DNA of 64,000 nucleotides, taken from NCBI GenBank assembly GCA_902705865.1, contig CACSIO010000012.1, forward strand, positions 310,001 to 374,000, in the 5' to 3' direction. Shown piece after piece: positions 9,231 through 19,095 of the stretch. Position 1 is the first letter of the stretch. Each line of letters opens with the position of its first letter. The stretch comes from BD1-7 clade bacterium (GTDB taxonomy: Bacteria > Pseudomonadota > Gammaproteobacteria > Pseudomonadales > DT-91). The notes beneath the pieces are model-generated. The model saw only the letters and a program-made list of their open reading frames with translations, did not search any database and was not told where the DNA came from. The translations under genes were made by a program, and so were the position numbers.

Positions 9231-10883
9231 TTACATATTCGGGTAGTTAGGCCCACCACCGCCTTCCGGGGTTACCCATACAATATTCTGTGTTGGATCC
9301 TTAATATCGCAGGTTTTGCAGTGTACACAGTTTTGCGCATTGATCTGGAAGCGTTTCTCGCCATTGTCTTCAAGTACTTCATAAACGCCTGCCGGGCAGT
9401 AACGCTGTGCCGGCTCGTCGTAGGTCGGCAGGTTGTACTTGATCGGTACGTCTGTGTCCTTGAGCGTCAGGTGGCACGGTTGGTCTTCTTCATGATTGGT
9501 ACTGGATAAAAACACGGACGATAACTTGTCGAAGGTGAGGTTGTTGTCCGGTTTCGGGTAATCAATCGGTTTGCATTCGTTCGCTGGCAGCAATGTCATG
9601 TGGTCAGGCTTGGTGTCTCGCAGTGTCCAAGGCACCGAACCGTTGAGAATGTTAAGGTCGATGAAGCTGTAGGCTGACCCAACGAAGTTACCCCACTTGT
9701 GCTGTGCCGGGCCGAAATTACGCTGCGCGTAGATCTCTTCGTAAGCCCAGGATCCTTCAAATGCGCGAGTATATTCTTTTAGCTCTTCGCCGGTTTTTTG
9801 TTCGGTTGTCAGTGCTGAGTGCAGTACCTCTGCGGCAACAATACCGGATTTCATCGCGGTATGGCTGCCCTTGATTTTGGCGCCGTTCATGGTGCCCGCA
9901 TCACAACCGATTAACAGGCCACCCGGGAATGTCATTTTAGGCAAGGCTTGCGGCCCACCTTTGACCAGGGCACGTGCGCCGTAGCTTAGTCGTTTACCGC
10001 CGTTGAGAACTTTGGCAATTTGAGGGTGGGTTTTGTAGCGTTGGAATTCATCGAATGGGCTCACAAACGGGTTTTGGTAACTCAAGTCGGTTATCAAACC
10101 CAGTGCAACCTGGTTGTTGTCGAGGTGATAGAGAAAAGATCCGCCTGAGCTTTGGCTTTCTGACAACGGCCAGCCAATGGCGTGGCAAACGCGCCCTGGG
10201 TGGTGTTGTTCTGCGGGAACCTCCCACAGTTCTTTAATCCCAATACCATAGTGTTGAGGATCCTTACCTGCATTAAGATCAAAGCGTTCCATTAACCGTT
10301 TGCCGAGATGCCCACGACAACCCTCTGCAAATATCGTGTATTTGGCGTGTAGTTCCATCCCCGGCATATAACTGTCTTTGTGTGTGCCGTCGTGTCCTAC
10401 GCCCATATCCTGTGTGATGATGCCTTTCACTTGATCAGATTCATCGAAGAGAATATCCGCAGCAGGGAATCCCGGGTAGATTTCTGCACCGAGCGCTTCC
10501 GCTTGCTCAGCAAGCCAGCGGCACAGATTGGCAAGACTGATAATATAGTTGCCGTGATTGTGCATGGTTTTCGGGGCAAGAAAGTTGGGTATACGAATCG
10601 CTTTTTCAGCGCTGGTGAACAGGTAAATATCATCGTGCGTCACTGGCGTAGTCACAGGTGCACCGCGTTTTTCCCAATCGGGAAAGAGCTCGTCTAACGC
10701 GCGCGTTTCAAGCACTGCACCTGAGAGAATGTGCGCACCAACTTCAGAACCCTTTTCGACCACACATACGCTTAAATCTTGGCCGGTTTCTTCGCTGAGC
10801 TGTCGTAGGCGGCAGGCGGTAGCCAGCCCGGCGGGGCCTGCGCCAACGATAACAACATCAAATTCCATCGATTCACGATCCAC
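9231..10883 (-). CDS. Electron transfer flavoprotein-ubiquinone oxidoreductase (copy 1)
   Basis: Moves electrons from reduced ETF to ubiquinone at the inner membrane, linking acyl-CoA and amine dehydrogenases to respiration. The 550-residue protein has the N-terminal FAD motif VIVGAGPAGLA (glycines 14, 16, 19) and a C-terminal 4Fe-4S domain with cysteines at 496, 519, 522 and 525 (NCVHCKTCD). The GTG start is supported by AGAGG eight bases upstream and by exact alignment with copy 2 (DRESMEFDVV versus EREYMEYDVV). It stands alone here, divergent from a BCCT carrier, while copy 2 (46036-47691) sits beside etfBA. Collinear over the full length with copy 2. Confidence 0.95.
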   Translation of the reverse strand: MDRESMEFDVVIVGAGPAGLATACRLRQLSEETGQDLSVCVVEKGSEVGAHILSGAVLETRALDELFPDWEKRGAPVTTPVTHDDIYLFTSAEKAIRIPNFLAPKTMHNHGNYIISLANLCRWLAEQAEALGAEIYPGFPAADILFDESDQVKGIITQDMGVGHDGTHKDSYMPGMELHAKYTIFAEGCRGHLGKRLMERFDLNAGKDPQHYGIGIKELWEVPAEQHHPGRVCHAIGWPLSESQSSGGSFLYHLDNNQVALGLITDLSYQNPFVSPFDEFQRYKTHPQIAKVLNGGKRLSYGARALVKGGPQALPKMTFPGGLLIGCDAGTMNGAKIKGSHTAMKSGIVAAEVLHSALTTEQKTGEELKEYTRAFEGSWAYEEIYAQRNFGPAQHKWGNFVGSAYSFIDLNILNGSVPWTLRDTKPDHMTLLPANECKPIDYPKPDNNLTFDKLSSVFLSSTNHEEDQPCHLTLKDTDVPIKYNLPTYDEPAQRYCPAGVYEVLEDNGEKRFQINAQNCVHCKTCDIKDPTQNIVWVTPEGGGGPNYPNM

Positions 10884-11144
10884 TTGAGCTACCTCTCTAC
10901 GAACGGTTGATTGCAGATTAGACGTCTGTATTTAGCAGATATCATCTAAGTATACGCCCGATTGACTGTTTTTTGCGCGCTAGGGAGACTGAATTCAGTG
11001 GTGAAAACGCGAATTTCACCGGTTTCAAAGGATTGTACGTGCTGGATCGGCAAGCCGATGGCTGGTCGATGAATCCGTGGGGCATCAGCTAATCTATAAG
11101 CAAAGCTTAAAACAACACTCAGGTTAAGAGGGCATCGAAAAAGC

Positions 11145-12659
11145 ATGGCTGATCATCGTCCGACACATAGCTATTTTAAGCACAATACCGTGCGTTCGGT
11201 ATCTCTTGTGCTCGTTGTGGTTGCTGTGGCTTACACCTTGATATTTGAACAACAGGCCCATGGGTTGTTCAGTTGGTTGCAGAATTCGTCGAGTATCTAT
11301 TTTGGGTGGATTTTCATCTTGTTGCCGTTGCTCTGCTTATTTGGGTGCGCGGTGATTATGATGACGCCTTTGGGGCGAATACGTTTAGGTGGGGCCGATG
11401 CGCGGGCCGAGTATGCCTGGCTGCACTGGTTGGCCATGTTATTTTGCGCCGGAATGGGCGCGGGCATTGTGTTTTGGGGCGTGGCAGAGCCCGTTGTGCA
11501 TTACATTAAGCCGCCGGTGAATGCTGATCTGGTCGATAATGCCTTGTTAGTAACCTTTGTGAACTGGGGCCTGCATGCCTGGGCGCTATTCGCAATGATT
11601 GCTTTGGCGATGGCGTATTTTGCGTTTAATCGAGGTTTGCCGCTGTCGGTTCGAAGCTTGTTTTATCCATTTATCGGGGATCGAATCTACGGAGTTTTTG
11701 GCGATCTGGTAGATATTCTGGCTGTGGTAGCCAGCCTGTTTGGGTTGGCTACCTCACTAGGGCTCGGTGTCAGCCAAATTGCGACGGGTTTGAGCTACAC
11801 GCTGGGGCTGGAGCTGACGCTATTGGGTAAAATCTTGCTTGTGGCGGTGCTGGCCGGTGTGGCGACGCTATCAGTAGTTTTGGGCGTGAGTAAAGGCGTC
11901 TTGCGATTGAGTTATCTCAACTTATGGGTGGCTGTTGGATTGTTTGTGTTCGTTCTGGCGACTGGGCCATTACTATGGCTGGTAGGGGAGGCGCCTAGGT
12001 GGTTTGGCGATTATGTGACAAGCATTATCTGGCCCGCCCAGATGATCGATATCTATCGCGAAAACGGTGCCTGGGCGCAGCAATGGACAACCTTCTACAT
12101 GGCCTGGTGGTTGGCGTGGGCACCAATGACGGGATTGTTTATTGCGCGGATATCTCGTGGTCGTACCCTGCGTGAATTTGTTTTGGGTGTGCTGATTGCG
12201 CCGACGGCCGTCACTCTGCTGTGGTTTTGCGTTTTTGGTGGGGCAGGCATTCATAATACGCTTTATGGCGACGGTTCAGTGTCTTCGGCGTTACAGGTAG
12301 ATTATTCCACGTCGTTTTTTGCGTTGTTAGATACACTGCCCTTGGCGTTTGTGACAGAAGTGCTCGCTCTGTTGTTGATCACGATATTTTTTATTACCTC
12401 GGCCGATTCTGGCGCCTTATCAATCGACGCAATTGTTGCGCACGGAAATACACACACCACGTCACGACAGCGGATGATATGGCCGCTGGCGACCGGGGCT
12501 GTGGCAATTATTCTGCTGATCAGCGGTGGATTACAGGCTTTACAAGCTGCAGCAGTTGCGTCGGCATTGCCGTTTGCATTCATTTTACTGTTGGCCCTGG
12601 CAGGATTTGCACGCGCCCTATGGCAGGACAGAAAACACGCGGTGCCCACTTCACGTTAA
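11145..12659 (+). CDS. BCCT family betaine/choline/carnitine transporter
   Basis: Sodium- or proton-coupled uptake of quaternary ammonium or sulfonium compounds such as glycine betaine, choline, carnitine or DMSP. The 504-residue protein has about twelve membrane helices. Diagnostic segments are GMGAGIVFWGVAEPVVHY and the tryptophan-rich stretch WWLAWAPMTGLFIARISRG, which contributes the aromatic substrate cage in this family. No long regulatory C-terminal tail is seen (it ends shortly after the last helix), so osmosensing of the BetP type is not evident. The substrate is undetermined; a role in osmoprotection or nutrient uptake is inferred. Confidence 0.9.
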   Translation: MADHRPTHSYFKHNTVRSVSLVLVVVAVAYTLIFEQQAHGLFSWLQNSSSIYFGWIFILLPLLCLFGCAVIMMTPLGRIRLGGADARAEYAWLHWLAMLFCAGMGAGIVFWGVAEPVVHYIKPPVNADLVDNALLVTFVNWGLHAWALFAMIALAMAYFAFNRGLPLSVRSLFYPFIGDRIYGVFGDLVDILAVVASLFGLATSLGLGVSQIATGLSYTLGLELTLLGKILLVAVLAGVATLSVVLGVSKGVLRLSYLNLWVAVGLFVFVLATGPLLWLVGEAPRWFGDYVTSIIWPAQMIDIYRENGAWAQQWTTFYMAWWLAWAPMTGLFIARISRGRTLREFVLGVLIAPTAVTLLWFCVFGGAGIHNTLYGDGSVSSALQVDYSTSFFALLDTLPLAFVTEVLALLLITIFFITSADSGALSIDAIVAHGNTHTTSRQRMIWPLATGAVAIILLISGGLQALQAAAVASALPFAFILLLALAGFARALWQDRKHAVPTSR

Positions 12660-12755
12660 GCAATCTCCATGTGATAGGGGCGATAAGGGTGATGGAGCAT
12701 TGTCTGGTCTAGACTGAACCCAGGTTCGAATGATAATAATGCTGAGGAATCACGG

Positions 12756-13394
12756 ATGACCTACGACGGCAAAATCAGTCGCCAGATAATCGACGCAGAG
12801 GGCGGGTTACGTTACACCCATTGGCAGTGGCAAACCTCGATGTCGCGTATGCTGCGCTCCGTCATGGTATTTGCTCACGGCAAAGGCATCAACGCTGATG
12901 AACCCGAGTTTCGAAATCCGGTTGCGGGCATTATTCGACACCTGTGCCCTGAAGGTGCTCAGCTACGCACAGACATTGGCCATACCATCCGCCAGTATCA
13001 CGGGTTATCGCGCTTTGATTGTTTGATACGCAAAGCCATCGTGCAGAATCTAAACCTGCAGGGGTTTGATCGTAAGCGTCTGGCTATCGCTCACGACGCC
13101 GTTAAGCGTGAATTCCAGCGGGCGACTCGCGTGGGTGCAGCAGACGGCGGTGCATTGCCGGATTTGGTGTTCTTGCATGAGAGTGACCCAGCGCAATCAC
13201 CAATTGATTTGGCGTGTTTACTGCGGCATATCGCAGACACCTACAATTATCGGCATGTTGATCTCAACATTTGCAGAAGCAAAGAACAGGGTTATGCGCC
13301 GGTGTTTGTGCCCGAAACCGTGTTCAGTGAAAAGACTGAGTCACTGGAACTGATGACATTCGGCCGTGTTTCGCGGTGTTTGCCGCTTGAATAA
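12756..13394 (+). CDS. Hypothetical protein, 212 residues
   Basis: I do not recognise this protein. It has no signal peptide or membrane helix. It is rich in His, Arg and Asp, with segments such as THWQWQTSMSRMLRSVMVFAH and QFRNPVAGI-like text near the start, and a C-terminal part (HVDLNICRSKEQGYAPVFVPE) that could be beta/alpha. The ATG at 12756 follows TGAGGAATCACGG, giving a plausible GAGG ribosome site. It lies between the BCCT gene and the P-type ATPase, all in one direction, with gaps of ~96 and ~175 bases, so co-transcription is uncertain. Confidence 0.6.
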   Translation: MTYDGKISRQIIDAEGGLRYTHWQWQTSMSRMLRSVMVFAHGKGINADEPEFRNPVAGIIRHLCPEGAQLRTDIGHTIRQYHGLSRFDCLIRKAIVQNLNLQGFDRKRLAIAHDAVKREFQRATRVGAADGGALPDLVFLHESDPAQSPIDLACLLRHIADTYNYRHVDLNICRSKEQGYAPVFVPETVFSEKTESLELMTFGRVSRCLPLE

Positions 13395-13569
13395 TGCCAA
13401 TTAGGTGGCTTAAAAGGTGGTTTAGCTGTCGGTTTGGCGATTTAACGTACACATTCACGCAACTGCGACGCTGTTTTTCCATCCAACCTATACGGTCGTT
13501 TTATTGCGCGACTACTAACTATTACTAGTAGTGCTGCTCTGGCTAACTCTAGCGAGGCAACTTTTCTCG

Positions 13570-15984
13570 ATGACAGCTGATTCTTCCTCCAAACAATGTG
13601 CATCCGACACGCTTTTGTCGCTGAATAGCTCGAAAGAAGGGCTATCCACATCTGAAGCGGCCTCGCGTATCGGCCAATATGGCTATAACGAACTGGAGGA
13701 GCAACATCAAAGCAAACTTCAGCAATTTCTAAAGACGTTCTGGGGCCCAATACCCTGGCTGATCGAAATCGCTGCGGTACTTTCGGCGGTTATCCGGCAC
13801 TGGCCCGACTTTTTTATCATCCTTTTTATGCTGATCCTCAATGCCTTAATCGAGTTTGTGCAAAGCAGTAAGGCGCAAGATGCGCTCAGTGCGTTAAAGT
13901 CATCAATGGCATTAAAAGCACGTGTGCATCGTGATGGTGAATGGCAGGATATTCCCGCGCGTGAGCTAGTGCCTGGGGATGTTATCAGTATCGAAAATGG
14001 CGATATCGTCCCTGCTGATTGTGTGCTTTTAAGCGGCCAATATCTCAGCGTTGATCAGGCGGCATTAACGGGTGAGTCACTGCCTGTCGATAAGATCGTG
14101 GACGACGACATATATTCAGGGTCGATCGTCAAACAGGGCAATATGCAGGCCGTTGTAACGGCTACCGGCAGTGAGACTTTTTTTGGTAATACCGCCAAGC
14201 TTGTTCAAAGCGCAGGTAATGCTTCTCACTTCGAAGCCTCCGTACTCAGTATTGGCAAGTTTTTGATTATCGGCACGCTGGTATTTGCTGCCATGATCAT
14301 CGTCAAAGAACTTTTGGCACACACGCCGGTATTGGATATCGTCGAGCTGGTATTGGTACTTGTGATTGCATCGATACCTGTGGCTATGCCAGCGGTATTA
14401 TCGGTGACGATGGCGCTGGGCGCGCTGACACTATCGAAGAAAAAAGCAATTGTTTCGCACCTGCAATCCATCGAAGAGCTTGCGAGTGTCGATATTCTTT
14501 GTTCGGATAAAACCGGCACATTGACCAAAAATCAATTGGCATTGGGCGACCCGGTGCTTTATGGGGATATTTCCGGCGAAGAATTACTGCTATACGCGGC
14601 CCTGGCCTCTAATCAAAACGGTAAAGATGTTATTGATACCCTCATTATCGATTCTGTTAGCCATGCTGACCTTGATAACTATGAACAGCTCGAATTTACT
14701 CCGTTTGACCCTGTGAATAAACGCTGTGAAGCGCGAGTATCCGATACAACGGGCGTTTTTACGGTCGTTAAAGGCGCGCCGCAAGTGGTTATCGAGATGG
14801 CAAACCTTGACGAACAGCAACAAACGAAGGCATTGGTTGAAGTTGAGCAGATGGCTTCGCGCGGGCTGCGTTGCCTGGGCGTTGCGCGTCAACGTAGTGC
14901 GGGCAAGATGGAATTGCTGGGCCTGTTGAGTTTATACGACCCGCCGCGGGATGACTCCAAGGCCGTGATCGCTCAGGCCAGACAATACGGGTTAGATGTC
15001 AAAATGGTCACCGGCGATGATCTAGCAATAGGGCGAGAAATCGCCCGGCAATTAGATCTCGGGAGTGATTTACAGGCCGCAAGTGATTTATTCGCCGATA
15101 CAACCGACATGGAAAACTTGCCAGCTTCATTGATGCAAGAAATCGTTGATGCAGACGGTTTTGCACGAGTCTTTCCTGAACATAAATACGGTATCGTAAA
15201 GAACCTACAGAAATCCGGTTATGTGGTGGCGATGACAGGTGATGGCGTGAATGATGCGCCTGCATTGAAACAAGCAGATGTTGGTATTGCCGTGTCTGGC
15301 GCGACCGATGCGGCGCGATCTGCGGCGGATCTGATATTGACCCTGCCGGGGTTATCCGTAATAACGCATGCCATTGAAGAAGCGCGCCGTATATTCGCTC
15401 GAATGATCAGCTACGTGAACTACCGGATTGCCATGACCATTAACCTGATGGTGTTTGTGGCAGTGTCGGTGCTGATGTTTCAAACCGTGCCTTTAACGGC
15501 GATTATGATCGTGATGCTTGCCTTGTTGGATGACATCCCGATTATCACCATTGCCTATGACAATACCCATACTGCCGAACAACCGATGAAATGGCAGCTT
15601 AAACGTGTGCTTGGTATTGCTTCGGTGTTAGGTGGGGTGAGTGTTATTGAGAATTTCGGTTTAATGGCACTGATGCATCAGTGTTTTGGTGTTAGCTCTG
15701 CTGTGATGCAGACGGTCATGTTTTTACAGTTAGTTGTTGCGGGCCATCTACTGCTGTTTGTTTGCCGGCATGAATCCTGGTTTTGGCGCAAGCCATGGCC
15801 ATCAGCCAAATTGCTCAGTGCCATCGTAGCTACACAAGTTGTCGCTGTTGTTATTTGCGCATTTGGATTACTGATGCCTGCCATCAGCCCAACATTGATC
15901 GCGATTGTTTGGGCGTACGCGATTGGTTGGATGTTTGTACTAAGTGCAATCAGGCATGGCATGACACGAATTCTTGGCAGGTAA
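13570..15984 (+). CDS. Plasma-membrane proton-ATPase-type P-type ATPase (PMA1-like, P3A)
   Basis: ATP-driven cation pump, most like the P3A proton pumps of fungi and plants that also occur in some bacteria. From the ATG at 13570 the protein has 804 residues; a GTG 39 bases upstream would add 13 hydrophobic residues and is less likely. Visible motifs: actuator TGES (167-170), IPVAMPAVL in helix 4, phosphorylation site CSDKTGTLTKN with Asp313, and hinge GDGVNDAPALK (557 on). The long N-terminal part has no heavy-metal-binding CxxC motif, which argues against a P1B pump. Proton export is the family inference; a divalent-cation role is not excluded. Confidence 0.85.
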   Translation: MTADSSSKQCASDTLLSLNSSKEGLSTSEAASRIGQYGYNELEEQHQSKLQQFLKTFWGPIPWLIEIAAVLSAVIRHWPDFFIILFMLILNALIEFVQSSKAQDALSALKSSMALKARVHRDGEWQDIPARELVPGDVISIENGDIVPADCVLLSGQYLSVDQAALTGESLPVDKIVDDDIYSGSIVKQGNMQAVVTATGSETFFGNTAKLVQSAGNASHFEASVLSIGKFLIIGTLVFAAMIIVKELLAHTPVLDIVELVLVLVIASIPVAMPAVLSVTMALGALTLSKKKAIVSHLQSIEELASVDILCSDKTGTLTKNQLALGDPVLYGDISGEELLLYAALASNQNGKDVIDTLIIDSVSHADLDNYEQLEFTPFDPVNKRCEARVSDTTGVFTVVKGAPQVVIEMANLDEQQQTKALVEVEQMASRGLRCLGVARQRSAGKMELLGLLSLYDPPRDDSKAVIAQARQYGLDVKMVTGDDLAIGREIARQLDLGSDLQAASDLFADTTDMENLPASLMQEIVDADGFARVFPEHKYGIVKNLQKSGYVVAMTGDGVNDAPALKQADVGIAVSGATDAARSAADLILTLPGLSVITHAIEEARRIFARMISYVNYRIAMTINLMVFVAVSVLMFQTVPLTAIMIVMLALLDDIPIITIAYDNTHTAEQPMKWQLKRVLGIASVLGGVSVIENFGLMALMHQCFGVSSAVMQTVMFLQLVVAGHLLLFVCRHESWFWRKPWPSAKLLSAIVATQVVAVVICAFGLLMPAISPTLIAIVWAYAIGWMFVLSAIRHGMTRILGR

Positions 15985-16150
15985 TTCACGCGGCTGTTAA
16001 TTGCAGTTAGTTGTGGCAGCTGTTTTAATGCCGATTGATGGGAATCGCCGAAGCCCGTTTGCTGGTGAATTCTGCTGGTAGTGAGCGGCGCGCCTTTTGA
16101 CTTTAAGACAACTGACCTTAATGCAACTCTTCTATACCGATAGCTGAAAT

Positions 16151-16588
16151 ATGATTGAGCCCGCTACTTCAGATACCTTGCCTGAGATTTTGCCTCTAAT
16201 TCGTGAATACCAAACTTTCTATCAGGTTGAGGATATTTGTGATGACAGAAATCATGTTTTTTTCAGCCAGTTTGGATCAGATAACCCGGCAGGGTGCCAA
16301 TTTTTGTATCGCCACGAAGGCCAAGTCGTGGCATTTACGACGGTCTACTTTACCTTTACGTCTACCATCGCCGCCAAAGTTGCTACGTTAAACGACGTTT
16401 ATACACTACCCGAATATCGAGGGCAGGGCATTGCTCGTCAGTTGATCGATCATTGTCGAGATTTCGCCATCGAAAGTGGCGCTAAACGGCTGCAATGGGT
16501 GACGGCACCTGATAACAAAACGGCTCAGTCGTTGTACGACAGTATGGACACCAGCAAGAGTACGTGGCACTTTTATACCTATTCATAA
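16151..16588 (+). CDS. GNAT family N-acetyltransferase
   Basis: A 145-residue acetyl-CoA-dependent transferase. The acetyl-CoA loop is in LPEYRGQGIARQLIDHC (the Q/RxxGxG/A motif), preceded by the beta strand VATLNDVYT and followed by NKTAQSLYDSM, a typical motif B/C. The N-terminus (MIEPATSDTLPEILPLIREY) is standard for the family. Substrate unknown. No strong Shine-Dalgarno is visible upstream. The next genes (RDD, DUF998) follow in the same direction at short spacing and may share a transcript. Confidence 0.85.
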   Translation: MIEPATSDTLPEILPLIREYQTFYQVEDICDDRNHVFFSQFGSDNPAGCQFLYRHEGQVVAFTTVYFTFTSTIAAKVATLNDVYTLPEYRGQGIARQLIDHCRDFAIESGAKRLQWVTAPDNKTAQSLYDSMDTSKSTWHFYTYS

Positions 16589-16625
16589 ATACCGTTTTTG
16601 ATCGAACATACGTTGAGTATTTGCC

Positions 16626-17135
16626 ATGACTGATGATATCTATAAAACGCCTGATGCCACGCTCGACGCCTCTGTTGTTGATAGCAACCCTACCTATGAA
16701 CTCGCGTCACGTTGGAAACGCTTATTCGCATCACTGGTGGACACTTTGGTTTTAGTGGTAGTCATTGTTCCGATAATGTATTTCGTCGGCTTTTTTGATG
16801 ACATCATGGAAGGCATAGAACCGACGTTGACGATGGAAGCAGCCATGAGTGTTGTTGCTATTGTGTTGTACTTTGCCATTCACGGGTATTGGATGAAAAC
16901 CGAGGGAAAAACCCTAGGTAAAAAGTTGTTTGGTATCCGAGTGGTTACGGTATCTGGAGAGTTTCCATCATTGGGTAAACATCAGTTGCGCCGTTATGTT
17001 TCATATCTGATGTTTGGACAGCTACCTGGCTTTTTAGGATTACTGTCCCTCGTTGATGCCTTGATGATATTTCGTAGAGACAAACGATGTTTGCATGACA
17101 TAGTGGGCGACACGATCGTCGTTAACGATCCTTGA
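16626..17135 (+). CDS. RDD family membrane protein
   Basis: A 169-residue protein with three predicted membrane helices. The R-D-D signature is present: ASRWKRLFASLVDTLVL carries the Arg and first Asp, and the second helix region ends in GKTLGKKLFGIRVV, the conserved basic segment between helices. C-terminal RRDKRCLHDIVGDTIVV closes the domain. The function of RDD proteins is generally unknown; some have been linked to sodium/proton exchange. It starts 38 bases after the GNAT gene, and its stop overlaps a possible TTG start of the next gene. Confidence 0.85.
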   Translation: MTDDIYKTPDATLDASVVDSNPTYELASRWKRLFASLVDTLVLVVVIVPIMYFVGFFDDIMEGIEPTLTMEAAMSVVAIVLYFAIHGYWMKTEGKTLGKKLFGIRVVTVSGEFPSLGKHQLRRYVSYLMFGQLPGFLGLLSLVDALMIFRRDKRCLHDIVGDTIVVNDP

Positions 17136-17173
17136 TTAACGCCCAAACCAATACCTCGAATACTGGATGTAAG

Positions 17174-17821
17174 ATGAAGTTCCTAAATATATGCGGTTTG
17201 ATCGCACCGATCTGGTTGGTTATCGGCGTGATGCTCACTGCCACAATGTATCCTGGCTATAGCCATATGGATCAAGCCTTGAGTGAATTGCACGCGATGG
17301 GTAGCCCGGTGGCCGCAATATCACCGTTTATCAACAATTACCCTCTCGGGGCTCTGTTTATTGGTTTTGGGGTTTTTGTCATCGGTTATTGCCGCTGCTG
17401 GACTGCACGGCTTTCCGGCTTGATGATTATCCTGCACGGCATCGGCAGCTGGATTGCCGGAGCGTTTCCTTGTGATGTCGGTTGCAACCCAGACAGCACG
17501 TTAGAAAGCCAGCAGATTCATGGTATTGGTGCTGTGTTGATGACAGTATCGTTTCTGATTGCCCCTGCGATGTGGGTATTTTTGGCGCGACAACGTAGCA
17601 GTGTTAGCTGGTTTGGTTTTTTATCTGCAGCCACTGTGGTGGCTCAGTTTATTGTTTTCTCGCCGCTGGCAACATCACTCGAAAGCGGCAGTGACTTTGG
17701 TTTTTATCAGAGAGTTGCTTACGCGATTCCTATGGCTTGGTTATTCATCTTCGCCGCGTTGTTAAAATCTGACAAAATCGCCCAATCACGGTTTGAGTGC
17801 GTAAACATGTCAAAGGCATGA
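17174..17821 (+). CDS. DUF998 family integral membrane protein
   Basis: A 215-residue protein of about six membrane helices. The start MKFLNICGLIAPIWLVIGVM, the following YPGYSHMDQALSELHAMGSP and the FPCDVGC segment are typical of DUF998 proteins; the loop NPDSTLESQQIHGIGA is also family-like. I chose the ATG at 17174, with GGATG just upstream, over an overlapping TTG at 17132 that would add 14 polar residues. Function is unknown. Confidence 0.8.
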   Translation: MKFLNICGLIAPIWLVIGVMLTATMYPGYSHMDQALSELHAMGSPVAAISPFINNYPLGALFIGFGVFVIGYCRCWTARLSGLMIILHGIGSWIAGAFPCDVGCNPDSTLESQQIHGIGAVLMTVSFLIAPAMWVFLARQRSSVSWFGFLSAATVVAQFIVFSPLATSLESGSDFGFYQRVAYAIPMAWLFIFAALLKSDKIAQSRFECVNMSKA

Positions 17822-17920
17822 TGTCACACGGGTATTCACCTCGAGTGTGCTACGGCGCTTATATACTGATATCAATCATTGAGCGGAGCAGCGCCGATTC
17901 TAATCGGCGTAAGCCTAATA

Positions 17921-18820
17921 CTATGCAGCCTTTTTAACAGTATCGCGCTGCAAGAAATCCATCATTAGTGGGTTGAATGCTTCGGGTCGTTCCAAGTGAC
18001 AGAAATGCCCAGCGCCTAAGATGATCTCTGAATCAAAATCAGCATTGGGGCCAAGATTCTGATGTTCGAAGCTGCCCACACCGATACACCCGTCTTTGAT
18101 GCCGGCAATGGATAAAACAGGGATATTTATCGGGGCTTTCAACAGCTTCTGAAGCTGCATATCGGTCGCACCCTGACGCATGGATGTGCGGTAGTAGCTC
18201 AACGCGGCCTTCAGTGAGTTATGTTGGCTCAGGCAATCTTTTACCGCCTGCAGGTGGTTGAAATCTATATCCCAGTCGGGTGACCACTCTCGGTATAAAA
18301 GATACAGTTTGTGCATCGCCTTCCGTTTGAATAGCCAAGTCGAACCCGGCAGAGCCATCTCCAGAATGTAACGAGAACGATACACCTGTTTTGCATCTGC
18401 TCTGATCAAACCTGTGTAGTGTGGAATCGCTACAGCGATTAATTTCTCAACACGTTCGGGTGCCGCCGCAGCAAACAGCCAGCCCGCGTAGGCGCCCCAG
18501 TCATGACCGATGTAAGTCACTTTTTCGATATCCATCGCATCGAGCAGTGCCGGTATATCCTTAGCAAAATTGCCCGGATAGTATTGACTGCTGTTGACTA
18601 ACCCCGATTCGCCATAGCCAGGCAGGTAAGGCACCAAGACGCGGTACCCCTGTTCGATAAGCAGCGGCAGTTGGTGGCGCCAGGTTTCCGGAATATCCGG
18701 AAATCCGTGCATCAATAACGCGACTTTGTCACTGTTTTCATCGCCAGTACAGGCGACACTCCAGTTCACCGAATTGACATTGATTTGTCTTGATGTGAAG
18801 GGGATATCTGACAATTGCAT
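17921..18820 (-). CDS. Alpha/beta hydrolase, epoxide hydrolase/haloalkane dehalogenase-like
   Basis: Soluble 299-residue alpha/beta hydrolase. The oxyanion motif HGFP (38-41) and the nucleophile elbow GHDWG with Asp107 instead of Ser mark the epoxide hydrolase/haloalkane dehalogenase branch. The catalytic His lies in GAGHFCHLERPEAF near the C-terminus. An Asp nucleophile forms an alkyl-ester intermediate opened by water; the HGFPD-PETW context favours an epoxide hydrolase. The ATG at 18820 has GGAGG four bases upstream; a TTG start eight codons earlier is less likely. Substrate unknown. Confidence 0.85.
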   Translation of the reverse strand: MQLSDIPFTSRQINVNSVNWSVACTGDENSDKVALLMHGFPDIPETWRHQLPLLIEQGYRVLVPYLPGYGESGLVNSSQYYPGNFAKDIPALLDAMDIEKVTYIGHDWGAYAGWLFAAAAPERVEKLIAVAIPHYTGLIRADAKQVYRSRYILEMALPGSTWLFKRKAMHKLYLLYREWSPDWDIDFNHLQAVKDCLSQHNSLKAALSYYRTSMRQGATDMQLQKLLKAPINIPVLSIAGIKDGCIGVGSFEHQNLGPNADFDSEIILGAGHFCHLERPEAFNPLMMDFLQRDTVKKAA

Positions 18821-19095
18821 AGGGCCTCCGAATAAAGATTCCAAACCTGAATCGCTGATCCTGACTAACTCACTGGGCGTGATGTTTGCAGATCAGCGGC
18901 TGACGAGCAAATTAAATTGGTGCCAGATTGCGTTTTTGTTGATATAGATTGCCCCATTGATTTGTTTAAGCGCTCGCGCAGTGAATGTTTCTATTGGCGA
19001 TTGCTAGTAATGATTGTTGGTACAAGTCTGTTGCTATAGTTACAGGGTAAGCCATAGATATTGGCGATTCAGTAAAATTGCAAACGGGAGTGATA

